Position numbers and translations under genes: made by a program. Positions 17,352 through 26,464 of a stretch of 64,000 nucleotides of DNA are shown here, one piece after another (the first letter of the stretch is position 1; each line of letters starts with the position of its first letter). A model generated the notes under the pieces. It saw only the letters and a list, made by a program, of their open reading frames with translations, ran no database searches and was not told the DNA's origin. The DNA lies in the NCBI GenBank assembly GCA_021772075.1, contig JAETNQ010000015.1:28268-92267 (forward strand), written 5' to 3'. This stretch comes from Lachnospiraceae bacterium (GTDB lineage: Bacteria > Bacillota > Clostridia > Lachnospirales > Lachnospiraceae).

Positions 17352-19937
17352 TTAATTACAAATCCCGTAAACCGAAAAATGATTTGCCTGGAACTGTACG
17401 CACTGCTGCCCGTTCACCGTCACTACGCTGGATTCTACTCTCTCCAGCTGGCCGTCCCCGTCCAGACAGACGACTTTCAATCCTTCCGCCAGCACTCCGT
17501 TCGGCTTTGGAATCGTAATCGTCATCCGCTGTCTGCCCAGCTTTATGATCGGAATTCCTCTGACTGCATCATACAGTTTGATATCATATACCTGAAGGCT
17601 CTTTAGCTGTCCACCGGAAACCGCCCTCCGGTAAGCGCTGCTTATCGTCCCTCCCGCCTCGCTGTTGTCGCTGATACGGAGAATATAGTTTTCCTGGCTT
17701 CCCGCAATCTCCGCAGTAACTTCCGGCTGGCCGGGAAGAGTGCTGCTGTCCACTTCTACGGCAACCGTTCCTTCTCCTCCTCCGCTTTCTGTTCCGAGAA
17801 GATATTCCATTTCCTCCTGTCCTGCCAGATCATAAGGCTTCCCATATACCAATACCTGCTCCGGCAGAGTCCTGCTGTTGACATCTCCCGGCTGGAGCAT
17901 ACAATATTTCACTTTTAATATGCCCGGAGTATCGCCATCTGCCGTCTGTTCCACGCTGCACACCAGCCCCCGGTAGCCTCCCGCATCATAATCCAGCACC
18001 GTTCCTGCTATATCGGAAGCCGTAATGCCGCCGTCCACCACAGCGATCCTTACATCCTTTAATACGGCATCCCTATACTTATCGTTCACAAAATGGGTCG
18101 CCGTCTTTTCATAAGAAGCAGCGGGCAGTTTTGACCCAAGAAATACCGCATTTTTCGTTCTTTCTTCTTTTCCTGAATCCGTCATGTCAAAAGCCCTCAA
18201 TCCCACTTTTTTTACATATGCCGGAATCTTAATGGTACTGAGCGGACATCCTTCAAACGCCCTGTCCCTGATCTCTTCCAAATAATCACCGCCGGATATG
18301 CTGGTCAGGCTGCTGCACCCTGCAAAGGCATCCTCGCCGATCACCGTAACGCTGGACGGCAGGATTACCCCCGTGATCCTGGTATTCCCTTTAAAAGCCT
18401 CCGCTCCGATCTGTTTTACACCGTCCGGTATCCTGATCTGGCTTCCCATTCCGCCATATGCGATCAAAATACCGTCTCCTACCACCGTAAATGGATTCGC
18501 CCTGTCGCTTCCACGGTTTTTCATCCATTTCGTTTCCGCAAAAGCGGAAGGTTCTATCTCTGTAACAGAAGAGGGAATCTCCACATCCTCCAGATCATCA
18601 CAATGGTAAAACGCGCCATAACCGATGGAAGTCACGCCTTCGGGAATTCTAATCGACGTAAGCCCGGACCTGGCAAAGGAAAATTCCCCGATTTCTTTTA
18701 TTCCTTCTGGAATCTGGTAGTCTTTCAGATCACTGTTTTTATAGTATGCCTGCGCGGCAATTTTTTCATTATCCACAATCGTATACTTGATGAAAGCGTT
18801 CTGCCCGTTTCCTCCCATAATCTCTGCTCCTGCAGATGTCTGCGCCGTTTCCTCACCGGTATCCGGCCGTTCATTTCCTGAAAGAACCTTAGATTGGCTG
18901 TTATCCATAAAAACAACTGCATTCCCGCCAACAATGGTACTTTGTCCCAGGATCTTCTCTCCTGTACCTTCCCCTTCAACAGATTCCCCGGATTCCCCGT
19001 TCTCTCCGGCATTGTCCTCCGCTCCTGCACCGACATCCTGGTATTCCGCGCTCGCTACATTGGATTTATCTCTCTGCGCCTCATATTCCGCCGCCACAGA
19101 CCCCGCTTCCGCAATGATCTTCAGCTTCGGGCATCCATCAAAAGCCGTCTGATGGATACTTTCTACTGACATAGGAATTTCCGTTTCCCCTAAGTTGATG
19201 CAATCGGCAAAAGCCTTTATGCCGATACGCCGTAAAGAATAAGGAAAAGAAACTTTTTCCAGGCTTGTACAGCCCGTAAAACCATAATCTGGTATTGACG
19301 TTACATTACTTCCAAAATAAACCCTTTCCAGATTCCGGCATCCCCAGAACGCATTGTTTTTGATCGTTTTTACGGTAGAAGGCATCCGGTAAACGCTCCC
19401 CCCGTAGCCGGGAAGCATCGCGTATACAATAGTCTTATCCTTACTGTATACTACCCCGTCCTCATAGGACAAATCCTCATTATATATGCTGATACTCATG
19501 GTCGACAACAGATTGCAGTCCGCAAATATGCCCGTCCCCAATTTCCGTACCTTTTTGCCAAGTTTGATGGATTTTAAACTGCTGCACCCGCTGAATGCCC
19601 CGTTGCCGATCGTCGTCACCGTATCAGGAATCGAAATTCTCTCCAGGGAAGTACAGCCGCTAAAAGCATTGTAATCAATATCTTCCACATAACCGGGAAT
19701 CTCCACCTTTACCAACTCCGTATGGCCTGCAAACGCTTCCTTTCCAATATGCTTCACAGACGTGGGAATAGACACGGCGCTGGCCGTGCCTGTATACTTT
19801 ACCAATGTATCTCCCTTCATCTGGAAATCCGATGACGAAGCGGAAGCCGCCTCCACATTCGGCAGAGAAAACCAGGCGGCCGCCGCTGCCATACACAGCA
19901 GCAGCACGCCAGTCAGAATTCTTACTTTTTTAATCAT
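17352..19937 (-). CDS. secreted leucine-rich-repeat (BspA-like) protein
   Basis: Exported protein of 861 residues. Signal peptide at 1-31 (VRILTGVLLLCMAAAAAWFS). Two blocks of BspA/LRR_5 repeats follow, about 35-285 and 390-600, with the pattern I-x-x-x-A-F-x-G-C-x-x-L-x-x-I-x-I-P (for example VEDIDYNAFSGCTSLERISI). A Gly/Glu/Ser-rich linker separates the blocks (about 290-385). The last ~110 residues (YILRISDNSEAGG to CVQFQANHFSVYGICN) resemble the C-terminal domain of the neighbouring 1628-residue protein. There is no transmembrane anchor or sorting motif, so it is probably released or held non-covalently. GGGGGAG precedes the ATG. LRR proteins of this kind often act in adhesion. Confidence 0.88.
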   Translation of the reverse strand: MIKKVRILTGVLLLCMAAAAAWFSLPNVEAASASSSDFQMKGDTLVKYTGTASAVSIPTSVKHIGKEAFAGHTELVKVEIPGYVEDIDYNAFSGCTSLERISIPDTVTTIGNGAFSGCSSLKSIKLGKKVRKLGTGIFADCNLLSTMSISIYNEDLSYEDGVVYSKDKTIVYAMLPGYGGSVYRMPSTVKTIKNNAFWGCRNLERVYFGSNVTSIPDYGFTGCTSLEKVSFPYSLRRIGIKAFADCINLGETEIPMSVESIHQTAFDGCPKLKIIAEAGSVAAEYEAQRDKSNVASAEYQDVGAGAEDNAGENGESGESVEGEGTGEKILGQSTIVGGNAVVFMDNSQSKVLSGNERPDTGEETAQTSAGAEIMGGNGQNAFIKYTIVDNEKIAAQAYYKNSDLKDYQIPEGIKEIGEFSFARSGLTSIRIPEGVTSIGYGAFYHCDDLEDVEIPSSVTEIEPSAFAETKWMKNRGSDRANPFTVVGDGILIAYGGMGSQIRIPDGVKQIGAEAFKGNTRITGVILPSSVTVIGEDAFAGCSSLTSISGGDYLEEIRDRAFEGCPLSTIKIPAYVKKVGLRAFDMTDSGKEERTKNAVFLGSKLPAASYEKTATHFVNDKYRDAVLKDVRIAVVDGGITASDIAGTVLDYDAGGYRGLVCSVEQTADGDTPGILKVKYCMLQPGDVNSRTLPEQVLVYGKPYDLAGQEEMEYLLGTESGGGEGTVAVEVDSSTLPGQPEVTAEIAGSQENYILRISDNSEAGGTISSAYRRAVSGGQLKSLQVYDIKLYDAVRGIPIIKLGRQRMTITIPKPNGVLAEGLKVVCLDGDGQLERVESSVVTVNGQQCVQFQANHFSVYGICN

Positions 19938-19987
19938 AGGCTCCCCCTGTAAATAAATGCCACATCCTTTTCAGCCGCTCCGTCATG

Positions 19988-22900
19988 TTAAGCTGCCTTT
20001 ACCTTGGGCTGTTTCTTATCTTTCTTGCAGAACAATATGATAGAAATACATGCCAGCCCCATCGCCAGGAACCATTTCGGATGAATCGGGTCGCCGGTCT
20101 TAGGCGTCGCATCGATCAAACCTTCTGTCAGGTTGCCTTTATCCACATAGATCGTATACGGTGAGAAATGGGTCGCAGTAAACTGTACGCACGGTACCCC
20201 GTCGATCGTCGTAAACTTCGTCGCCAAATCTTCCAGTCTGCCGTCCACCACGCTTGCCGCCCTGTTATTGCCGGCATATTGTATCAGTCCGTCCGGCAGA
20301 GGAAGCGTAATATCAACGCTGATGCCGGATACATCGGTAATCTTGTTCTGTCCCGTGGAATCATAAAGGCTGATATCCATAGGCAGATAAGCGATATTGC
20401 TCAAATTGCCGTATTTTCCTTCCAGAGCTGCAATCACTGCAGCAGTCGCCTGGGCATCATCCGTGATCCTGACCACATAATTGTCCGAAGAACCGTTTAC
20501 ATTCGCCGAAGCCAGGCCGGTATTGGAAATACCGCTCTTATTCACATCCACTGTCGTCGTCGAGTTTCTGCGCGTACTCCTGGAATTACCGCTTACCGAA
20601 GAAGTATCCGCCTTAAAGTTAGCCGTGATCTCGACATTATTGGCCGGCATCGTAAAGGTTGTCGATATCGCCGTCTGGTTCACGAAGCCTACTCCGTTGG
20701 AGGAACTGGTCCATTTGTCGAATACCGTGCCGTCCGCCCTTGCATAAGCGTTGATCGGTACAATCGTACCCGCCGTATAATCGCCGGAACCGCTTCCTCC
20801 GTTTACCGTTACTTTATATTTGGTAGCGTTTTCGGATACGGAGTCTTTATCCTTATCTTTATCTTTGTCGTTGTTATCCTCATCCCCGCCGGAATTATCA
20901 GGTTTATTCGGATTATTCGGGTCATCCGGTTTATTTGGATCATCTGGATTTGTACTGCCTCCCTGCGTATATACTGCAAAGATATCCCAATCCCTTGTTA
21001 CATTCTTCCATCCGTCGGAAGACCATGCCGAGAAGGTATATCCCTCCTTTGTCGGATGCGCCGGTTCGATCGCGCTTTCTCCTTCTTTAACTTCCTGCGT
21101 CTTTCCTATCACAGTCTTCAAATCGGAATCCGTATAGAACGTTACATAATACATGCCTTCCGTTCTGTCCGCATACTGCGCGTAAATATCTACATTTCCT
21201 TTAATTTCAGTATAGGCTCTGTCCCATCCGGTAAATACTTTCCCTTCTACCTCCATCACATCACGGCTAGGCGGCACTGCGTTCTTGCCTTCCTCTACCT
21301 GCTGCGTATAATCCTTCATTTCCTCTTTATTGATGTCGAAGAAACGGACAGTATACACATTAGCTCCAATCGGCTCATACATTGCCATAATTTCCGTGGG
21401 GGCTACAATCGGGTTATAAATTTCTGCACTTGGCCACCATGTGGTAAAACGATATCCTTCATGCTCATTCACATCCAATATAGTCAACTCCAGATTTTCA
21501 CCGTCTCTTACATGGAAAGTCTTATATATTTCCTTTGTCAAGCCATCGACCAATACGACTTCATGTACCCTCTTTAAAGATTCATCTCCTTTCACATCAA
21601 TATAAGGATAGTCTTTCGCATAAATATCGGCTACGCTGCCCGGCAGGGTAATAAAGTCAAATCCCATCCCTTCCCCTCTGTCTTTTTCCGGTTCTCCGTA
21701 TGTGCCGTCCGGATTCTTCGGTACTATGGCAAATGCATTCGGTGCAATGACCGATATACTGTCCGGAATTTTAACCGAACCCAATTCCAGCGTATTCCAA
21801 AATGCGCCATTCCTAATTGCCCTTATAGTATTGGGCAGTTCCACAGAATTCAGCTTATCGCATTCCGCAAACGTCTTTTCCGGTATTTCTGTTACAACAG
21901 ATGAAGACAAATCCACCTGCCGGATAAAATCACAATCCATAAACGCCTCTGGAGCAATTTCTTTTATGCCAGCCAGTTCATCCGGCCCAACAACTCTGGA
22001 ACCGACAATTTTCCCCCTGCCCTCCAAACATTCGACAATTTTAGTTTTTGTACCTCCTTCCAATCCATAAATCACCCCGTCCTCCGTCTTAAAATACGGG
22101 CTGTCTTTAAAATTCACATCCTTCAGATTTTCACATCCGCTGAAAGGCCGAAGTCCTAATGTGCCTGTTTCAGCCCCCACTTCTGCAGATTCCAAATTCA
22201 GGCACTGATCAAATGCATAATTACCTATTTCTAATGCACCGCTAATATATGCCGTCACCAACTCCGGCAATCTTGCAAAAGTATACGGTTCTATCACATC
22301 TATGCTCTTTGTCGTCAGCGTCTTAATATCCTTTGCTGGCGCTGTATAAGTTTCATCCGGCCAGGTTGACGGCGTTCCAACCGTATTCCCGCTGACCGTC
22401 AGCCCTGAAAACAGTCCCTCTTTGATGGACTGCACTCCCGCAGGAATTACAATATTTTCCACGCCGTTACGCATATTATTTTGATTTTCTGTGGAAGGGT
22501 TATCCGCCCCCGCTATCGCCTCCTTTGCCAAGTCCGCATTCATATAAGGGAAACGATAACTTACCCCTCCTGACTCGTAAGCTCCTACATAGCCAGCCGG
22601 TGCCTGAAATCCGTTTCTCAAATCAGCTTTTGTCGGGAAATATATCAACTCTGACTTTTTCGTATCCGGATTATATCTTACAGTCAAATTAGTAGGCATG
22701 CCGCTATAATATGTAATATACGAAAGCGGCTGTTGTCCGGCATTCACTTTGGAAGCCGCATCCATCGCATACTTAAATGGTGCCGTATTCTTCCCGTCTT
22801 CCTTTTCTATCGCACCGGTAAAACTCAAAAACGGAGTTTTCGTCAAAAATGCAGTATCATTACACGTATTCGGCATAGCTGCTGCATTCCCGTGCAGACG

Positions 22901-24874
22901 GTCTACCACTTGCGTAGCAAATGCATCCGTTCCAATCGTTTCAATCTTTGAAGCATCATTAAATATAATATGCTCTAAATTATGGCTTCCTTTGAATGCA
23001 TTATCTCCAATCGTGGTCACCGACTTTGGTATTACTACTTTCCTGATAGCACAGTTATTATTAAAACTGCCCTCTACTAAAGAATAAATGCCATAAGGAC
23101 CCACTTCATCCGGCATAAGGATTTCCGGTACTTTCACTCCCTGCAGCGGAAGACCATCCAAGTTTTCCACCTGGAACTTTATCAAATCCCCGTTTTCATT
23201 GACCTGATATACTAAACCCACCTTATTTCCTTTGTCGTCTTCACCCTCTTCTACAATTTCATACCTCTTATCATCCAAATATTTGAAACAGATATGCTGT
23301 ACATTTGCCGTTTTATGTGAAGGAGTCTTATCACTGCTATTGCCCTTATAACCCGGACCTTCAAAGTAGAACTTATTTCCCACTTCGCCTTTGAACCTCT
23401 CAAATGTATAATCTCCGTCAACTGTTCCACCTTTACCGCTGTCCGTTACAAAATCCAGATTCTGACTATATGTCTTAATAAATTTCAACTTGCCGCAGCC
23501 TTCTACTGTGGAAAGATGGAATACATTTTCCCCACCCTTATCCTTACCATGATAGGACTGCGGAAATGTCAAAGATTCCAATGACTCGCACTTTTCAAAT
23601 GCCTTATATCCAATCTCACGCAAATTATAACCCAAACCATTATTGGTACCTGTCATATCTATTGACTGCAAACTAAAACATTCCTTAAAGCAAAAGTCAC
23701 CAATCCGCGCAATATTTGTCGGGATCGCAATTGAAGCTAATGATTCACAATTGGCAAATGCATATGCTCCCAGCGTATCCAGATTGGAATATAAATTCAA
23801 ATCTGCAGAAGCCAAATTCCTGCAGTTGGCAAATGCATAATTGCCTAATGTATTCAGACCATTTCCCAGTTTAATACTCCTAATATTCGTACATCCGTAA
23901 AACGCATAATCGCCAATCCCGACCAAAGGCGAAGAATCCTGGCCGTTGACTTTTATCGTACCAAATGTCAGATTCGCAATATTAGCCGCTGCCTGCCCCT
24001 CATTCGTACCGCCAAAAACACTGTGCGTCGAGTCACAGAAGTCTGCTATCTCCCAGTTTTTTGTCGTTTCATTATATGCCGCATACTGCTTTCCGATGTA
24101 TCTTACCGTAGCTCCGTCAATCCGATTGTCACTATCTCCCTTTGATCCTGCCTGTTTCCAATTTGGATCATCTTTAGTTATCAGCGCTTGCTGTGTTGGA
24201 ATTCCATCATTAGCATCATAATAGTACAACGGCTTATCAACGCCATCCGGACTCCAAATATGTATTTGTTCTGCTGTACAAGGCAAATATCTCTCAAACT
24301 CTTCCCCCTCCCGCGTCTGGATATCCCTCACATAATCGTCAAACTTCCCGTTTCTGTTCAAATCTTCACTGGTAAGAACCATGTCACCTTCTACTTGCCT
24401 TGTCACCTTTTTCATTCCCATGTAATACAAAGGCATTCCTTCTTTGTTTGCCGCCGCATAACTGCCAGCATCTCCGCTGTCTGTATATTTCACATAAGCA
24501 TCTACCGTAGCTGGGATTGTCAAATTACCTCCTGGCAAGTCCCTGTCCTGGTCATAATCTACAATGATAGCCGACTTGTTTTTATCGCCTCCCTGTCCAA
24601 CTCCCTTTGCATCCACATATACGAAACGGAACATTGCTGTTTCATCCTGATATACCTTTACGGTACTCGTTTGTATTTCAGGTATTGCACTCCCCTCTGA
24701 TTTTATCCAGCAATCAGCAGGGTTTGTTGCAGACCACCCCCCTGCCGCCGCTATTGGCTGCACCGGGATCGCCATCACTATCAATGCGGAAACCATAAAC
24801 AAACAGCCAAACGTCTTGCGCAGCTGCCTTCTCAATTTCCAATTTTTCTTTTTTGTTTTCTTGCCCTTAGCCAT
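19988..24874 (-). CDS. large sortase-anchored LRR/InlB-repeat surface protein
   Basis: Cell-surface protein of 1628 residues. A long basic signal peptide (1-45, KGKKTKKKNWKLRRQ then a hydrophobic core) leads export. LRR_5 repeats fill about residues 290-480 and 600-1060 (for example IGDYAFYGCTNIRSIKLGNG). Three or four InlB/Listeria-Bacteroides-type repeats follow, about 1130-1330 and 1380-1450 (YTFSAWSSDGW; VFDKWTSSS). Between them is a Pro/Asp/Asn/Lys-rich spacer. A domain shared with the 861-residue neighbour lies at about 1480-1580. The end is classical for sortase cargo: TPKTGDP at ~1590, a hydrophobic helix, then KKDKKQPKVK. The motif resembles the (S/N)PxTG type, suiting the class B sortase encoded 36 bp upstream. 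Confidence 0.9.
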   Translation of the reverse strand: MAKGKKTKKKNWKLRRQLRKTFGCLFMVSALIVMAIPVQPIAAAGGWSATNPADCWIKSEGSAIPEIQTSTVKVYQDETAMFRFVYVDAKGVGQGGDKNKSAIIVDYDQDRDLPGGNLTIPATVDAYVKYTDSGDAGSYAAANKEGMPLYYMGMKKVTRQVEGDMVLTSEDLNRNGKFDDYVRDIQTREGEEFERYLPCTAEQIHIWSPDGVDKPLYYYDANDGIPTQQALITKDDPNWKQAGSKGDSDNRIDGATVRYIGKQYAAYNETTKNWEIADFCDSTHSVFGGTNEGQAAANIANLTFGTIKVNGQDSSPLVGIGDYAFYGCTNIRSIKLGNGLNTLGNYAFANCRNLASADLNLYSNLDTLGAYAFANCESLASIAIPTNIARIGDFCFKECFSLQSIDMTGTNNGLGYNLREIGYKAFEKCESLESLTFPQSYHGKDKGGENVFHLSTVEGCGKLKFIKTYSQNLDFVTDSGKGGTVDGDYTFERFKGEVGNKFYFEGPGYKGNSSDKTPSHKTANVQHICFKYLDDKRYEIVEEGEDDKGNKVGLVYQVNENGDLIKFQVENLDGLPLQGVKVPEILMPDEVGPYGIYSLVEGSFNNNCAIRKVVIPKSVTTIGDNAFKGSHNLEHIIFNDASKIETIGTDAFATQVVDRLHGNAAAMPNTCNDTAFLTKTPFLSFTGAIEKEDGKNTAPFKYAMDAASKVNAGQQPLSYITYYSGMPTNLTVRYNPDTKKSELIYFPTKADLRNGFQAPAGYVGAYESGGVSYRFPYMNADLAKEAIAGADNPSTENQNNMRNGVENIVIPAGVQSIKEGLFSGLTVSGNTVGTPSTWPDETYTAPAKDIKTLTTKSIDVIEPYTFARLPELVTAYISGALEIGNYAFDQCLNLESAEVGAETGTLGLRPFSGCENLKDVNFKDSPYFKTEDGVIYGLEGGTKTKIVECLEGRGKIVGSRVVGPDELAGIKEIAPEAFMDCDFIRQVDLSSSVVTEIPEKTFAECDKLNSVELPNTIRAIRNGAFWNTLELGSVKIPDSISVIAPNAFAIVPKNPDGTYGEPEKDRGEGMGFDFITLPGSVADIYAKDYPYIDVKGDESLKRVHEVVLVDGLTKEIYKTFHVRDGENLELTILDVNEHEGYRFTTWWPSAEIYNPIVAPTEIMAMYEPIGANVYTVRFFDINKEEMKDYTQQVEEGKNAVPPSRDVMEVEGKVFTGWDRAYTEIKGNVDIYAQYADRTEGMYYVTFYTDSDLKTVIGKTQEVKEGESAIEPAHPTKEGYTFSAWSSDGWKNVTRDWDIFAVYTQGGSTNPDDPNKPDDPNNPNKPDNSGGDEDNNDKDKDKDKDSVSENATKYKVTVNGGSGSGDYTAGTIVPINAYARADGTVFDKWTSSSNGVGFVNQTAISTTFTMPANNVEITANFKADTSSVSGNSRSTRRNSTTTVDVNKSGISNTGLASANVNGSSDNYVVRITDDAQATAAVIAALEGKYGNLSNIAYLPMDISLYDSTGQNKITDVSGISVDITLPLPDGLIQYAGNNRAASVVDGRLEDLATKFTTIDGVPCVQFTATHFSPYTIYVDKGNLTEGLIDATPKTGDPIHPKWFLAMGLACISIILFCKKDKKQPKVKAA

Positions 24875-24910
24875 TTTCGCTCTCCTCCATCGTAAAGCTA
24901 AACCTATTTA

Positions 24911-26098
24911 TTACTGCACCCTCTTCGCCACCACCACGAACCTTCCATCCGTCTGTGAATGGTCGCAGGTCGATAATGTCAATAATTCATCGCCGTATCC
25001 AGCGGTCACCCCCGTATCATACAACGACATTTCTTCCATTTCCTTCATATAGGAACTGAACTCTTCCCCGGAATTCGCATCGATGAACTGATAGTATTTA
25101 AAAGCGATCTCGTTCTCTTTCAGCACCTTTGCCCGGAATACATACATGACCTGGTAAACGCCCTTCTCATATATAGTATCGAACTGGATGATACTATGTT
25201 CCTTATAATATGACTCCCTCGCATATTTTTCCAGATCGCCGAACATCTTGCCGGACCTCATATGATGCCCGTAGAGGATCAGGTTCTGGGACCTCGGCCA
25301 GGCCGCGCAGTCCTTATCCATGAAGATACTGCCGTTATTATCCTTCTCCTGGTTAAAGTTATGATCCAGATAATATTCATTGTTCGTCGTCTGCATCACA
25401 GGATAGTCTATTATTGTATCGTCAATTTTCAGCCATCCGATTAGCCTTCTGTTCTTATTATATAATGTTTTATATTCATCCAGAACATCAGGAAGCTCTA
25501 TCTCCTCTTCCCGGCCGCGCACTACCAAGTTTTTTTCCTCAGATACATCCATATTGGCCAATGCGTCGCTGTTCTTCAAATCCGCCAGCTGACTGTAATC
25601 ATTAGCATTTTTTTCTGCTAAATAATAATAAACACCAAAATATCCGAAGCATAAAACTGCCCCGGCTGTACAAAAAGCTACCAGCAGTTTCCGCCTCCGC
25701 TCCCTCGCTTTAAGCCGGGCGGCCACTTCCCGCTGCATATCCTTATCCAAGTCTTCCAGAGAAACACTGGTTTTTCCATCGGCTGCCGCATTTCCCTTCT
25801 TTTGAACTTTCTTCCCCTTTGCCCTTCCTTTTTCCTTCTGGCCTTCCTTGCCGCTTCCTTTTCCATCCTTCTGCCTTTCGGCCAGTTCATATATCTTATC
25901 GTCGAAGTCATTCCCCACCATCGTCTCAAAACGATAATCGCCCGCTTTCAGCTTTCCATACAGCTCCAGCACCGCTTTCGGGTTCTTCAGATCATATTCC
26001 GAACATATCTTGTCAATTTTTTTCTTGTCCCTTAGGGCAGCCTCATAATCTGTCTTAGTGCGGAATTGCCTCCCCGCTACTATATGACCCTCCGCCAT
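24911..26098 (-). CDS. srtB: class B sortase with long cytoplasmic N-terminal extension
   Basis: Membrane transpeptidase that cleaves a sorting motif and links surface proteins to peptidoglycan. The catalytic domain (about 200-395) holds the His in ILYGHHM (278-279), Cys378 in TLSTCDH and Arg386 in GRFVVVAKR. A single membrane helix spans about 138-160. Ahead of it lies an unusually long charged region of about 137 residues, rich in Lys, Glu and Gly (KGSGKEGQKEKGRAKGKKV), probably cytoplasmic. The start at 26098 has GGAGGAG nine bases upstream; an in-frame ATG at 26116 lacks a site. The nearest likely substrate is the TPKTGDP protein immediately downstream. Confidence 0.9.
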   Translation of the reverse strand: MAEGHIVAGRQFRTKTDYEAALRDKKKIDKICSEYDLKNPKAVLELYGKLKAGDYRFETMVGNDFDDKIYELAERQKDGKGSGKEGQKEKGRAKGKKVQKKGNAAADGKTSVSLEDLDKDMQREVAARLKARERRRKLLVAFCTAGAVLCFGYFGVYYYLAEKNANDYSQLADLKNSDALANMDVSEEKNLVVRGREEEIELPDVLDEYKTLYNKNRRLIGWLKIDDTIIDYPVMQTTNNEYYLDHNFNQEKDNNGSIFMDKDCAAWPRSQNLILYGHHMRSGKMFGDLEKYARESYYKEHSIIQFDTIYEKGVYQVMYVFRAKVLKENEIAFKYYQFIDANSGEEFSSYMKEMEEMSLYDTGVTAGYGDELLTLSTCDHSQTDGRFVVVAKRVQ

Positions 26099-26140
26099 CT
26101 GCAGACTCTCCTCCATAAATATATTCCATATACAACATAT

Positions 26141-26169
26141 ATTTTACTATACCTTGCAATTAATGCAAG
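26141..26169 (-). promoter_or_regulatory. putative sortase-locus promoter with palindrome over -35
   Basis: On the minus strand TTGCAT (26168-26163) and TAAAAT (26146-26141) are 16 bp apart. An inverted repeat CTTGCA-ATTAA-TGCAAG (26153-26169) covers the -35 box and part of the spacer, which suggests an operator. No regulator gene sits next to it. Confidence 0.5.
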
Positions 26170-26260
26170 TATTTTGTCTATATATTGTAGCAGATTTTTT
26201 TATTTTTTTCAAAAATTATTTCTCGCACCTTATCCGCCGAAAATATGTAAACGGAAAACA

Positions 26261-26304
26261 AATAAGCCCGCTATATTGCGCTTGGCCGTATAGGCAGGCT
26301 TATT
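26261..26304 (-). terminator. hairpin, possible terminator
   Basis: AATAAGCC (26261-26268) pairs with GGCTTATT (26297-26304); flanking AAAACA/TGTTTT can extend the stem. On both strands T-rich sequence follows. Confidence 0.45.
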
Positions 26305-26397
26305 GTTTTGTCAGATCAACCGCCTTGCAGACAGTTGTTTCCTCTTTTGTATGTTCTATATAAAGATACCATAATTTCTAAATAAATCAATGATAAA

Positions 26398-26424
26398 TTA
26401 GTCCTAAGTCTTCTTTCGGACTAA
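26398..26424 (-). terminator. putative terminator of the Rpn-type gene
   Basis: TTAGTCC (26424-26418, minus strand) pairs with GGACTAA (26404-26398), followed by TTTATC. It lies about 40 bp after the stop at 26465. Confidence 0.5.
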
Positions 26425-26464
26425 GCATCCCAATCATTTCGCCTTGGAAATATTGCTGTCTCTG

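Larger units (their letters stand above)
26099..26464. other. intergenic region, 366 bp, AT-rich
   Basis: No gene is visible. It holds the sortase promoter with its palindrome (26141-26169) and two hairpins, 26261-26304 and 26398-26424, downstream of the Rpn-type gene. The stretch 26165-26240 is very A/T-rich with no other structure I can support. Confidence 0.6.

Noticed and set aside
20168..21577. 469-codon plus-strand frame within the LRR gene
   Set aside because: Antisense to repeat and linker DNA; composition (Arg/His/Ile) unlike a protein.
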